From an uncultured Acetatifactor sp. (GTDB taxonomy: Bacteria; Bacillota; Clostridia; Lachnospirales; Lachnospiraceae), in NCBI GenBank assembly GCA_910587555.1, contig CAJULV010000017.1, forward strand, positions 7,534-71,533: a stretch of DNA of 64,000 nt. The letters run 5' to 3'. Shown here in pieces: positions 9,137 through 17,250 of this stretch. Each line of letters begins with the position of its first letter. Positions within the stretch are counted from its first letter, which is position 1. A program made the position numbers and the translations under genes. A model generated the notes under the pieces. It worked only from the letters and a program-made list of their open reading frames with translations. It made no database searches and was not told where the DNA came from.

Positions 9137-9901
9137 TTATTGGACAACGGTGCTGATGATGATGTTTTCTGCCGGAATTTCGGTTTTCCGTTTTACGATA
9201 TCTTCAATCTGTGCCCTCATGATATCGTCCAGTGCGGCGGCATTGACCACCACATCCACCGCGTCCCCGTTGATGCTCACCACCACGTCCCGGAAGCCTT
9301 TCGCCTCAAGAAGTATCTCTGCAGCGGCTTCCTTCTCGGCTATGGCGGTCATGGTCACCATGCTGTCTACCGCTTCCTGCTTCTGCTCATCGGTAAGTCC
9401 GGCGCTGTTGATTATCTCCAGCAGTGTCTCTTTGTTTTTCGCACGGGTCTGCTCTTTCAAAAGCTTCGCATCGGAAAGGATTGTTACGCCCGGGGTGGAG
9501 GTAAAGACGGCTTCTCCGGGAATCTCGCCTTCTTCCGGCGTATTATTTTCCATCTCCCCCTCTGCCGTACCCGATGTATCCAGGATTTCCATATCCGTAT
9601 CCAGATAGTTATCCACGATTTCACCTGCATCGGAATCCAGGCTTTCAATGTCCGTCATCCCCGCCATCAGATCCTCATCCGACAAATCCATCAGTCCGTC
9701 ATCCGCCGTGTAATTCTCCGTGATAATACCGCCGGAATCCACAGGGCTTGCATTTCCCACGTCTACATTGCTGTCGTCTGTTTGCACGATTTCCTCTTCC
9801 AGTCCGGTCCCCGCAAACTGCAGATAGCCTGCAATCGCAATCATGATTGCCAGAGCGGTTATCATTAGCTGATTTTTTTTGATTAGACTTTTCACATTCA
9901 T
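9137..9901 (-). CDS. spoIIIAH: Stage III sporulation protein AH
   Basis: Mother-cell protein whose extracellular YscJ/FliF-like domain binds SpoIIQ across the engulfment membranes to form the feeding-tube channel. The 254 residues start MNVKSLIKKNQLMITALAIM with one N-terminal membrane helix (about 10-30). A long acidic linker rich in Asp/Glu follows (about 35-125). The C-terminal ring-building domain contains EKEAAAEILLEAKGFRDVVVSINGD and VDVVVNAAALDD. The linker is longer than in Bacillus. Last gene of the spoIIIA operon, 70 bp after spoIIIAG. Confidence 0.92.
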   Translation of the reverse strand: MNVKSLIKKNQLMITALAIMIAIAGYLQFAGTGLEEEIVQTDDSNVDVGNASPVDSGGIITENYTADDGLMDLSDEDLMAGMTDIESLDSDAGEIVDNYLDTDMEILDTSGTAEGEMENNTPEEGEIPGEAVFTSTPGVTILSDAKLLKEQTRAKNKETLLEIINSAGLTDEQKQEAVDSMVTMTAIAEKEAAAEILLEAKGFRDVVVSINGDAVDVVVNAAALDDIMRAQIEDIVKRKTEIPAENIIISTVVQ

Positions 9902-9971
9902 TCCCCTCTTTGCGTTTTACTACTTCATTGTATGAGCCCCCACCGGGATATATGCTTGGAATATCCCGAAA

Positions 9972-10628
9972 TTATGGGACTTCTTTCCTGGGTTCCGGCT
10001 CCATCTTCACCACTTTCACTTTATGGGCCTCCACGCCGAACAGAGCCTGCACAATCTCAACCACAGTCCTGTTGATACTGCCGCTCCCCGCCCCTTCCGC
10101 CACCACCAGTACTCCCTCAATCTCCGGAGACAGCGTTTTAATGACATAGGGTTCGCTTGCGCCCCCTTCTGTACGGTATACCGTATTTTCTTCGGAATCT
10201 ACCTGGCTGACGGACCTGGTTCCCCCCTGGGAATCATTTTCATTGGTAGATGAACGGCTCACCGGCTGTTCCTTTTCAACCACCAGTTCACGGGAAGATT
10301 TCAGAGTGATCATTACCTCGACCCTGCCTACACCGTCCATCCTGGACAAAAGCTGAATCAGGCGTTCCTCCAGATATGCAGCATAGTTCTCTTCGCTGCT
10401 GCCCTCCCCGGACATATCGCTCCCCTCCTTCCCGCTGTCCGTAACCGTTCCGGGAAAAAGCTGAATATCACTTTTCCCTCCCTCTTCCCCTTTCTGCGCA
10501 CCGTCATCGGTGGGAAGCGCTATGATCACCAGCAATATTCCCATCAGTATGACTACAATAAAGTTGTCCTTGCGAAACCATTTCTGTAATCCTCTGTCCG
10601 CAGCCCACTTTTTCCAGTCCCTGCCCAT
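9972..10628 (-). CDS. spoIIIAG: Stage III sporulation protein AG
   Basis: Ring-forming component of the SpoIIIA-SpoIIQ channel, 218 residues. One membrane helix at about 23-40 (FIVVILMGILLVIIAL), a Gly/Ser/Glu-rich segment, then a conserved domain with RLIQLLSRMDGVGRVEVMITLKSS and ISPEIEGVLVVAEGAGS-like sequence (TLSPEIEGVLVVAEGAG). It sits between AF and AH. The 270 bp upstream (10629-10900) is strongly purine-biased on the coding strand; a Lys/Arg/Glu/Thr-rich 62-codon frame there looks non-coding. Confidence 0.92.
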   Translation of the reverse strand: MGRDWKKWAADRGLQKWFRKDNFIVVILMGILLVIIALPTDDGAQKGEEGGKSDIQLFPGTVTDSGKEGSDMSGEGSSEENYAAYLEERLIQLLSRMDGVGRVEVMITLKSSRELVVEKEQPVSRSSTNENDSQGGTRSVSQVDSEENTVYRTEGGASEPYVIKTLSPEIEGVLVVAEGAGSGSINRTVVEIVQALFGVEAHKVKVVKMEPEPRKEVP

Positions 10629-10900
10629 ATTATCACATGCCTTTCCCGTGCCCGCTGTCCCGTTCCCTGTTTATTTCCCGCTGCCCCTTCTCCCCTTGTC
10701 TCTGCCTGTACACCTTTTGACCTTTTCGCCGGTCACTTCCCTGTCTGTTGTCTCCTTTGGTCTTTTCTCCGCTTCTGTTCCTGTGCCCGCTTCCCACCTT
10801 GTCCCTTTGATTGTCTTTCTATGATTTTCATGCCTGCTTTCCCTCGTGTCTTTTCCCATTTCCGTTTTCTGTACACTATCTTTTGCCGCACTTTCCCTTC

Positions 10901-11575
10901 CTATGAAATCGGTTCTATCAAAACCGGATCTATCTCCTCTATCCGGATGGTAATGCCGGCATTCCCCTCATCCGCAGCTTCCATATCCCGGACATTTTCC
11001 CCATGCCAATTTTCTCCGGTTTCCCAGTCACTTTTTCTGTCTCCATTCGTGTCATACTTCTGCTCTGCCGCCACTTCTTCCCCGGTTTCGCCTCTGCCTT
11101 CTTCCGCCCCCTGGCTGGTTCCGGCTTCCACGGTCCCGCTTTCCCGGCTGCTCTCGCCTCCTTCCGCTTCCCTTTCCTGACTGGTTCCGGCTTCCGCTGT
11201 ATCGCTTCCCCACCCCGCCTCTCCGTCCCCGTCTGCCCGGTTTTCACTGTCCTGCGAATCCTCCAGATGCCTCTGCACTTCCTCTAGCGTCATCTGTTCC
11301 AGAAGGACATCCGCCGCTTCAGCGCTTTCTGCTGCTTCCTCCATCCCCCGCTCCAGTTCCCGTCTGAACTGCCGCAGTATTTCTGATGCTTCCTGCCCGC
11401 CTCTCCCCAAAATCAATTTTCCCACCGGTAGAAAAATCTGTATCATAATCATGATTCCCGCCAATAGACGCAGATATTTCTCATAAGCTTCATTTGGCCT
11501 GAAGTGAATGATAGCCCTGACACAGATCATGAAGATACCCAGTCGGCATATGGCCTGAAATAATGAATTTTGCAT
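10901..11575 (-). CDS. spoIIIAF: Stage III sporulation protein AF
   Basis: Membrane protein of the SpoIIIA complex, 224 residues. Two N-terminal helices (about 5-25 and 35-55: LAGIMIMIQIFLPVGKLIL) match the family. After residue 110 the protein becomes a long low-complexity Glu/Gly/Ala/Ser tail with repeats of the type EAGTSQ. The ending ITIRIEEIDPVLIEP resembles the conserved C-terminal strand. The tail is longer than usual. A GGGAGG site precedes ATG 11575. Confidence 0.85.
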   Translation of the reverse strand: MQNSLFQAICRLGIFMICVRAIIHFRPNEAYEKYLRLLAGIMIMIQIFLPVGKLILGRGGQEASEILRQFRRELERGMEEAAESAEAADVLLEQMTLEEVQRHLEDSQDSENRADGDGEAGWGSDTAEAGTSQEREAEGGESSRESGTVEAGTSQGAEEGRGETGEEVAAEQKYDTNGDRKSDWETGENWHGENVRDMEAADEGNAGITIRIEEIDPVLIEPIS

Positions 11576-11629
11576 ATGGATACTGCCTCCCTATACGACT
11601 GTAATTCTGCCGGACAACCGACTCACAGC

Positions 11630-12676
11630 CTATTTCAATCCTATTACGGCTATTGCAATCAAAAACAGAAGCATTGCCGTCCCTGCCGCCCTCAGTAAAA
11701 GCAGACAGGCATTTCCCGTCCTATCGGCACAGGCGGTAAGCCTTCTGTCACTGATAATCCCTATAAAAGCTGCCGCCAGCTTCAGGAGAAGTGCAATCAC
11801 TGCAATCTTTACCAGCGGCAGCACACAGAGCAGGAGCAAAAGCAAAAGCAATACAACGCCTATACTGTTCCTAATCACCACCGCGGAACCGAGAACCAGT
11901 TCCATAACGCCCCCCACTGCGTCTCCCACCCCCGGGATAGCAGAAACAAGCTTCTGAAGAGATGAATTTCTGGCGGAATCCACCACCGGAGCAATCAGAC
12001 GCTGAAAGACACCAAGTCCCGTTACAATCCCCAATGCCCCCTTCAGCCCCCAGCCAATCACTTTTCCAAGGAATGCAATCAAGAAGTCAAGTTTCTCCTC
12101 AATCCAGATGCCGTTCACGATTGACAACATACAAAAGCTGTAAATCAACGGCAGAATCAGCGCCGACAGGACAGATTCCACCCCATACACAGCCAGCAGC
12201 ATCAGCTGCCTGGAAGCCCCGGCTGTCACAGCCCCTGAGGAAACGCCTATGGAAAGCAGATATACCGGAACCAGAAGCCTGGCAAACAGCACCACATTTT
12301 CCATCACATTTCCCGCCGTCTCTGCCGCCTGAGCAAAACATTTCAGGAGTACCGTAGTAAACAGCAGATATATGAAGTAAAAACTCATATCGGCAACCTG
12401 TTGCCGGTCAAAAATTTCCACGAAACGAGTCGTCAATGCAGAAACGATTCCAAGCACCAACAACCACACAAAAATATTCCTCATGCCGTTTAGCTGACCC
12501 TCAATATCCGCAATACCTCCTCGAAACAGACCGGCTATGGCACCCGGAATGTCACCCTCCATCACCTGTGCAAAGAGTCCTTCCAGATTCAGTGTCCGCT
12601 CCGGAAACAGGCGTGCAATCCCCTCTTCCAGCTTATCCAGCCCGTAATCCTGCCAAATGAGACTCAGATCCATCAT
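11630..12676 (-). CDS. spoIIIAE: Stage III sporulation protein AE
   Basis: Polytopic membrane protein of the SpoIIIA channel, 348 residues with about eight hydrophobic helices. Recognisable stretches are GVFQRLIAPVVDSARNSSLQKLVSAIPGVGDAVGGVMELVLGSAVVIRNSIGV, a hallmark of the family. It begins MMDLSLIWQDYGLDKLE and has no cleavable signal peptide; a stop codon directly upstream rules out an extension. It is about 50 residues shorter than the Bacillus protein, at the N-terminus. Between AD (230 bp gap) and AF. Confidence 0.93.
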   Translation of the reverse strand: MMDLSLIWQDYGLDKLEEGIARLFPERTLNLEGLFAQVMEGDIPGAIAGLFRGGIADIEGQLNGMRNIFVWLLVLGIVSALTTRFVEIFDRQQVADMSFYFIYLLFTTVLLKCFAQAAETAGNVMENVVLFARLLVPVYLLSIGVSSGAVTAGASRQLMLLAVYGVESVLSALILPLIYSFCMLSIVNGIWIEEKLDFLIAFLGKVIGWGLKGALGIVTGLGVFQRLIAPVVDSARNSSLQKLVSAIPGVGDAVGGVMELVLGSAVVIRNSIGVVLLLLLLLLCVLPLVKIAVIALLLKLAAAFIGIISDRRLTACADRTGNACLLLLRAAGTAMLLFLIAIAVIGLK

Positions 12677-12906
12677 TCATACTCCCCGCCTGTCCTGCCT
12701 GCATCCGCTCCTACGGATGTCCATTTAACGAACATTTGTTCCCAAGACATCCTGCCTTCGTATATCCGTCACCGCACTTCCCGTCTTCAAGCAATTTGCA
12801 CCCTCACATCCGCTCTTCAAGCATTCGGCACACAAGCATCCCGCACCCTCACATCCGGGCAGTCGTTCCTGCCGCTTCTATTTGGCCGAGACAATTCTGT
12901 CCGCGA

Positions 12907-13293
12907 TTACAAAAAGCTCTGTATCTGCTCGATGACTGCGAAAAGGATGGGCAGCCCCGCAAACATCACAGTCAGCTTCCCCAACACCTCAATCTGCCCA
13001 GCCACCGCGTGATACCCCGCATCTGCGCAGATTCCGGAACTAAACTCACATATATACGTAATTCCGACTACTTTTAACAAAATTGCAAGGTATGCATCTG
13101 CGCCGTCCAGATAGGATTTTATCTTTTCAAGCTGCACCATCACGGATTCCACCTGCCGTATGCAGAAGAAAAATATAATAATGCCCACTGCAAGACCGAT
13201 ATAAGTGGCGTATTCCGGCTTTGCTGCCCGAAACTGTATTGCCAGCAGTACCCCTGCAATTCCCAGAAATGCAACTTTTACAAGTTCCGTCAT
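12907..13293 (-). CDS. spoIIIAD: Stage III sporulation protein AD
   Basis: Small integral membrane protein of the SpoIIIA complex, 128 residues and four hydrophobic segments. MTELVKVAFLGIAGVLLAIQFRAAKPEYATYIG and KVVGITYICEFSSGICADAGY are family hallmarks. I chose ATG 13293; the frame runs open to 13419, but the extra 42 codons are the translated tandem repeat at 13306-13418 and are not family-like. Downstream, a 230-bp gap before AE contains short repeats of GCACCCTCACATCCG. Confidence 0.93.
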   Translation of the reverse strand: MTELVKVAFLGIAGVLLAIQFRAAKPEYATYIGLAVGIIIFFFCIRQVESVMVQLEKIKSYLDGADAYLAILLKVVGITYICEFSSGICADAGYHAVAGQIEVLGKLTVMFAGLPILFAVIEQIQSFL

Positions 13294-13305
13294 AATATAT
13301 ATGCC

Positions 13306-13418
13306 CCCCTGGCACTTACTCACGCCTCTGCAAGCCACGTTTTCCCTTCCCGTCATTTCAGCTGCCCCCTGACACTTGCTCACGCCTCTGCAGGCCACGC
13401 TCTCCCTTCCTGCCGTCA
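13306..13418. repeat. Imperfect tandem duplication inside the spoIIIA operon
   Basis: Two adjacent copies of about 55 bp, 13306-13360 and 13364-13418, differing at several positions. Each contains CTCACGCCTCTGCA followed by GCCACG. The repeat fills the space between spoIIIAC and spoIIIAD and is read through in the AD frame. Confidence 0.8.
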
Positions 13419-13610
13419 CAGCGAAAACAATGTTTCGATAACCTGAAAGAGTTCATATATGTATGGCACTATCCAGGTTAGTACCAGAATCAACCCCGCC
13501 AGGCTGATCAGGAAAGCATGTTCCTCCCTGCCGCTGTGCTTCAGGATCTGACTCAGTATGGTTACCAATATTCCAACTGCCGCAATCTTAAATATCAGGC
13601 TTACTCCCAT
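13416..13610 (-). CDS. spoIIIAC: Stage III sporulation protein AC
   Basis: Very small membrane protein of the SpoIIIA complex, 64 residues with two helices. MGVSLIFKIAAVGILVTILSQILK and GREEHAFLISLAGLILVLTWIVPYI match the family closely. The start at 13610 has GGGAGG eight bases upstream; a longer frame to 13631 adds seven unlikely residues. Confidence 0.93.
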   Translation of the reverse strand: MGVSLIFKIAAVGILVTILSQILKHSGREEHAFLISLAGLILVLTWIVPYIYELFQVIETLFSL

Positions 13611-13663
13611 AACACCGTCCTCCCGAATCACATTTCTTCAGGGTCCTTCCCGAACCGTTCTCG

Positions 13664-14182
13664 TTAACACAATATCAGTATCAGCATCAGCCCGCCCATA
13701 GCGCCAAGCCCCACGGCCATTCTGGCCTTCTCCCCGTTTTCTTTCTCCAGCCGGCATTCTATGGCACCGAGTCTCTCCACCCCCTGCTCAATCATGCGCA
13801 GCTGCATCTGACTGTCCGCGAATCCTGCCTGCCGTGTAAAATCCAGAAAGCATTCCCTGTCTACACCCTTCAGAGGCAGTTCCTTTAAGATACTGTCCAT
13901 TTCCTCCCGGAATATTTCTCCAAAGGAAAATCCGGTATTTTCCTCCATCCTGCCGCCGATTTTCCGGAATGCCCCGTCATAGGGAGGGGACAGGTACCTG
14001 GCAATATGGCCGCAGCATTCCGGCAGCGTATCCCTTCCATACCGCACCTCTCCTGCCAAAAGCTCCAGGATATTCCGCAGGCTGCGCAAGGCTCTCAGGC
14101 GTCCGTTCATCTGGTTGCGGTACCACATTCCCATCCCCAGGCATCCGCTGAAAATCATACAGCAGCCCAAAACCTTCACCAT
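13664..14182 (-). CDS. spoIIIAB: Stage III sporulation protein AB
   Basis: Membrane-anchored protein of the SpoIIIA complex that resembles type II secretion GspF. 172 residues: N-terminal helix MVKVLGCCMIFSGCLGMGMW, then a helical domain with RALRSLRNILELLAGEVRYGRDTLPECCGHIA and ECFLDFTRQAGFADSQMQLRMIEQ, then a C-terminal helix GLGAMGGLMLILIL. Start ATG 14182 overlaps the spoIIIAA stop by 7 bp (ATGGTGA) and has GGGGAG upstream. Confidence 0.92.
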   Translation of the reverse strand: MVKVLGCCMIFSGCLGMGMWYRNQMNGRLRALRSLRNILELLAGEVRYGRDTLPECCGHIARYLSPPYDGAFRKIGGRMEENTGFSFGEIFREEMDSILKELPLKGVDRECFLDFTRQAGFADSQMQLRMIEQGVERLGAIECRLEKENGEKARMAVGLGAMGGLMLILILC

Positions 14183-15114
14183 CTCCCGTCTCCCCTTTCC
14201 GATATCTGCCTCACCAGGCATTTCCCGTTTTCTTTTCCAAGGACAATAAATAAATCGAACAGTTTCTCCCAGTAATCCGGCTGAAGTCCGAACCTGCGTT
14301 CCACATCCCGTCGATCTTCCCCGTGTGCCGTGGCAAGAATTCTGCAGCCGCAGGCAGCTGCCTGTCCCAGCGCCCGGAGTTCTCCGTCGCTGCCCAGCTC
14401 GTCAATGGCAATGACTTCCGGAGACATGGAGCGGAGTAAAAGCAGCATCCCTGTCTCCTTGGGACAGCCGTCCAGCACATCCGTACGCATACCCAGGTCA
14501 TTCTGCACCCTTCCCAAATAAGAACCCGCCAACTCGGAACGTTCATCCACCACGCCCACAGCCGCTCCCCTGCCGTAGGCATTTCCGTCCGATACCTGGC
14601 GTATCAGATCCCGCAGCAACGTAGTCTTACCACACCCCGGAGGCGAGATGAGCAGCGCGTTTTTCAGGCTGCCCTTCCGATACATAACAGGCAGAATACC
14701 GTCTGCCGCGCCTTTCATCTGATGGGAAACTCTGATGTTCAGAAAGGAAATATTTTTCAGGGTTCTGATACTCCCGTCCGCTTCCAGAACGGCTTGTCCC
14801 GCCACCCCCACACGGTGTCCCCCCGCTACGGTAACAAATCCCCTTCGTATTTCCTCCTCAAAAGCATAGGGAGAATAGTGGCAGATATGCTCCAGAATCT
14901 CCCGCAGCATCTTCTCCTCCATAACATAAGCATTCGAATACAAATCCGTTAGTTCCCCTTTTTCGTCGAGGTAGGCTTCCCTGCCCTTCCGATGCAGTAT
15001 CACAGGCCTCCCCGCCCGCAGGCGGATTTCCTGTATGTGTTCCTGTTCCTCCGCCGTCCGCCGCCAGAATGCCCGGTACTGCTGCGGAAACAGCTGTATG
15101 ATCCCGTTATCCAT
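14176..15114 (-). CDS. spoIIIAA: Stage III sporulation protein AA (secretion-type ATPase)
   Basis: ATPase that powers the SpoIIIA-SpoIIQ channel in the mother cell, related to type II/IV secretion ATPases. 312 residues: Walker A is ISPPGCGKTTLLRDLIRQ (about residue 160), Walker B-like strand EVIAIDELGSDGE, and the conserved N-terminal GIIQLFPQQYR and IQEIRLRAGRPV. Full length. First gene of the eight-gene spoIIIA operon; a candidate sigma-E promoter lies directly upstream. Confidence 0.95.
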   Translation of the reverse strand: MDNGIIQLFPQQYRAFWRRTAEEQEHIQEIRLRAGRPVILHRKGREAYLDEKGELTDLYSNAYVMEEKMLREILEHICHYSPYAFEEEIRRGFVTVAGGHRVGVAGQAVLEADGSIRTLKNISFLNIRVSHQMKGAADGILPVMYRKGSLKNALLISPPGCGKTTLLRDLIRQVSDGNAYGRGAAVGVVDERSELAGSYLGRVQNDLGMRTDVLDGCPKETGMLLLLRSMSPEVIAIDELGSDGELRALGQAAACGCRILATAHGEDRRDVERRFGLQPDYWEKLFDLFIVLGKENGKCLVRQISERGDGRW

Positions 15115-15134
15115 CTACCTGTCCTCCTTTCTCA

Positions 15135-15163
15135 AATATATGAACAAACAGGCAGGATATTCC
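15135..15163 (-). promoter_or_regulatory. Candidate sigma-E promoter of the spoIIIA operon
   Basis: On the minus strand GGAATATCC and CATATATT are about 12 bp apart, close to the sigma-E pattern (ATATT-type -35, CATA-type -10). spoIIIA is sigma-E dependent in Bacillus. The predicted start lies just upstream of the AGGAGG of spoIIIAA, so the leader would be very short. Confidence 0.45.
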
Positions 15164-15324
15164 TGGCAAAATAAAAAAGCCGGAGAGAAGTGCCCTCCTG
15201 GGGCAGCTCCCCTCTGACTTTTCCTGTCAGCCGCTGTCTCACTTGCCGAAAACATCGGACAGCTTTTATCATTCGGCTCAATTTCCAGGCAGCAGCAAAT
15301 GTCTCAGACATCAGCTCCAAGCCG

Positions 15325-17091
15325 TCAATATGTATATACATAATGATATAACCTGCAGTATCCTCCGTCCAGATTCTCTACTTCCAGGTTAATCATAAAG
15401 GAATCCACGCCCAACGCCTTCAACGCGCCATCCACATATCCCTTCCAGTAGTCTCCGTTGGTGTATGCCTGCTCCACGGAATCCCACAATCCTTTCGGAA
15501 TCACATTTATAAATTGACGGCTTCCCGTTCCCGCCTCCTTAAGCTGCTTTTCGCAGTCCTCATAATATTCCTTCATGGTATCCCGGACATCATCCTCCGT
15601 GATGCCGGCTCTCTCCAACGCCTCCTGCTTCTTTTCGGACTCCGTGGACGCTGTGTCCAGATCTGCTCCCGTCCTGCTCTGCCATGTCAGCGGCTCCGCA
15701 GGCGTGGGATTAATCAATACCGGAGTACTTTCCTCCGCGCCCTCTCCCTCCTGTTCACCACTGTCGGACACCCGGCCGGTACCGTCTTCCGGATTTTCGT
15801 TTTCCTCCGTTCCGGAAGTACCGCCGCCTTCCGGATTCACCGATGCTTCACCGCCGGACACACATGCCGGCAGATAGACCGCAAGCCCCGCCCGTACATG
15901 GCTTGTTCCGAATTCCCGGTCGCTTTTGTTGAAGTAATCATAAGTAGGCGTATCGGTATCGTCCCACGTCACATCCACATTGTAATAATTCGAATCCAAT
16001 TTTACGATATTCCATGCATGGTCTTCCCCCGCATAGCCGGTACAATAATAGCACGGTATCCCCATCTGCTGCATCAGATACTGAAAAGCCCTGGCATAGC
16101 CGGCACACACGCTCCTGCCCTGCACCAGTGCACTGTAGGCACTCTGGTTCATGGGTGCGTCCATGACATATTCCACCGACTGCATCAGGCTGTCATGGAC
16201 AAAACGCTCCTTCTCCAGGCTGCTTCCCTGAGCTGCGGATAGAATCCGCCCTGCACGGTCTTCGAACTCCCGTTTTGCCTCCTCCAGGTTCTCTGCAGCC
16301 GCGTTAAATTTCAAGGTGATCTCCACACAGTTTCCGTTTCTCAGATATTTGCAGGAGTATCCTGTCTCCAGCCAGAACAATTCCGGATGATCGTTGTATA
16401 CCGCCTCAAACACAGTCTTCAGCTGATTCACATTCACCTCTGTCACCGGCGCGAAACTCTGCACCATATCTACGGCATTCGCATAAATCTGTCCGTACAG
16501 CCGGCGCATATCCGACTCCAGCATAGCATAATAAGGGTAAAATTCCGCGTCAAAGTCCAGCTCGCTGCCCGTGTTCCCCACAGGCGCGTTTTCCGTCAGG
16601 TTCTCTGCCTCCTCCGGAAGTATCTGCTCCGATTCCTCCTGCACGGGTTCATAGCCGCTTCTGCCGCTGACAGGTACTTCCGCCGGCTGGCTTTCGGGCA
16701 GCTCGTACTCCGCCTGATTTCCGTCCCGTATCCAGTCGGCGTTGACTCCCGGCTGCACTTCCCCCAGCTGCCCAATCAGGTTATCCGCATCCGAATCATT
16801 CCTGCCCGGGACGCTTCCGGACGGACCCTCTTCTTCCGCTCCGATACCCGGGAGTATCCCCTCCGGGATGCTTCCCTCCCCCGAAACCGAATCCTCCGGA
16901 CTCCCTTCCGTTTCCACTGCCCCCGCAGACGTCAGGTTTTCCACCTTCTCCGCCAGCATTTTCGTCAGAGACGGGGACATGGCGCACGCCAGAACGCCGA
17001 TACACAGCAGCATGATCAATGACATTATGAAGAAAAAAATTCCTTTTATCGCTTTCAAATTTACACCCATTCTGCCGATTATCCCGGCCAT
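15325..17091 (-). CDS. Membrane-anchored transglutaminase-like protein
   Basis: 588 residues. An N-terminal membrane helix (GIFFFIMSLIMLLCIGVLACAM, about 18-40) anchors a long Glu/Gly/Pro/Ser-rich linker (about 55-175). A transglutaminase-like domain follows, with catalytic-type Cys in SVCAGYARAFQYLM, His in GEDHAWNIVKLD and Asp in NVDVTWDDT. A second Glu/Gly-rich linker leads to a C-terminal helical domain. Architecture resembles 4368-5636, but this one is a membrane anchor and not a lipoprotein. No good ribosome site is seen before ATG 17091, so the true start is uncertain (an alternative is MGVNLKAIKG, residue 9). Its proximity to spoIIIA could hint at envelope work during sporulation; that is only inference. 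Confidence 0.8.
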   Translation of the reverse strand: MAGIIGRMGVNLKAIKGIFFFIMSLIMLLCIGVLACAMSPSLTKMLAEKVENLTSAGAVETEGSPEDSVSGEGSIPEGILPGIGAEEEGPSGSVPGRNDSDADNLIGQLGEVQPGVNADWIRDGNQAEYELPESQPAEVPVSGRSGYEPVQEESEQILPEEAENLTENAPVGNTGSELDFDAEFYPYYAMLESDMRRLYGQIYANAVDMVQSFAPVTEVNVNQLKTVFEAVYNDHPELFWLETGYSCKYLRNGNCVEITLKFNAAAENLEEAKREFEDRAGRILSAAQGSSLEKERFVHDSLMQSVEYVMDAPMNQSAYSALVQGRSVCAGYARAFQYLMQQMGIPCYYCTGYAGEDHAWNIVKLDSNYYNVDVTWDDTDTPTYDYFNKSDREFGTSHVRAGLAVYLPACVSGGEASVNPEGGGTSGTEENENPEDGTGRVSDSGEQEGEGAEESTPVLINPTPAEPLTWQSRTGADLDTASTESEKKQEALERAGITEDDVRDTMKEYYEDCEKQLKEAGTGSRQFINVIPKGLWDSVEQAYTNGDYWKGYVDGALKALGVDSFMINLEVENLDGGYCRLYHYVYTY

Positions 17092-17192
17092 TGTATTTTC
17101 TGTTTCGTTTTTATTTTTCTAAACTGATTATACCAAAAACTCCAAAACCTGTAAATCGTTCTCTTCAATTTCATGTCAAATATAAAAATATA

Positions 17193-17234
17193 TAAATAAA
17201 AACACCCTGCGGCTTTTCCATCAGGCCCCAGGGC
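17193..17234 (-). terminator. Rho-independent terminator after citrate synthase
   Basis: Minus strand: a CCCTGGGGC / GCCGCAGGG stem with one internal mismatch and a 10-11 nt loop, followed by a T-rich run (TGTTTTTATTTATA). It begins about 17 bp after the stop codon. Confidence 0.75.
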
Positions 17235-17250
17235 ATTTCCTCTATTTCTC

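Noticed and set aside
10671..10859. 62-codon Lys/Arg/Glu/Thr-rich frame between spoIIIAF and spoIIIAG
   Set aside because: Composition follows the purine-biased DNA; no ribosome site and no match to a spoIIIA component.
15132..15341. 69-codon minus-strand frame between the transglutaminase gene and spoIIIAA
   Set aside because: Overlaps the preceding gene's end, has no ribosome site, no family resemblance, and runs through the likely sigma-E promoter.
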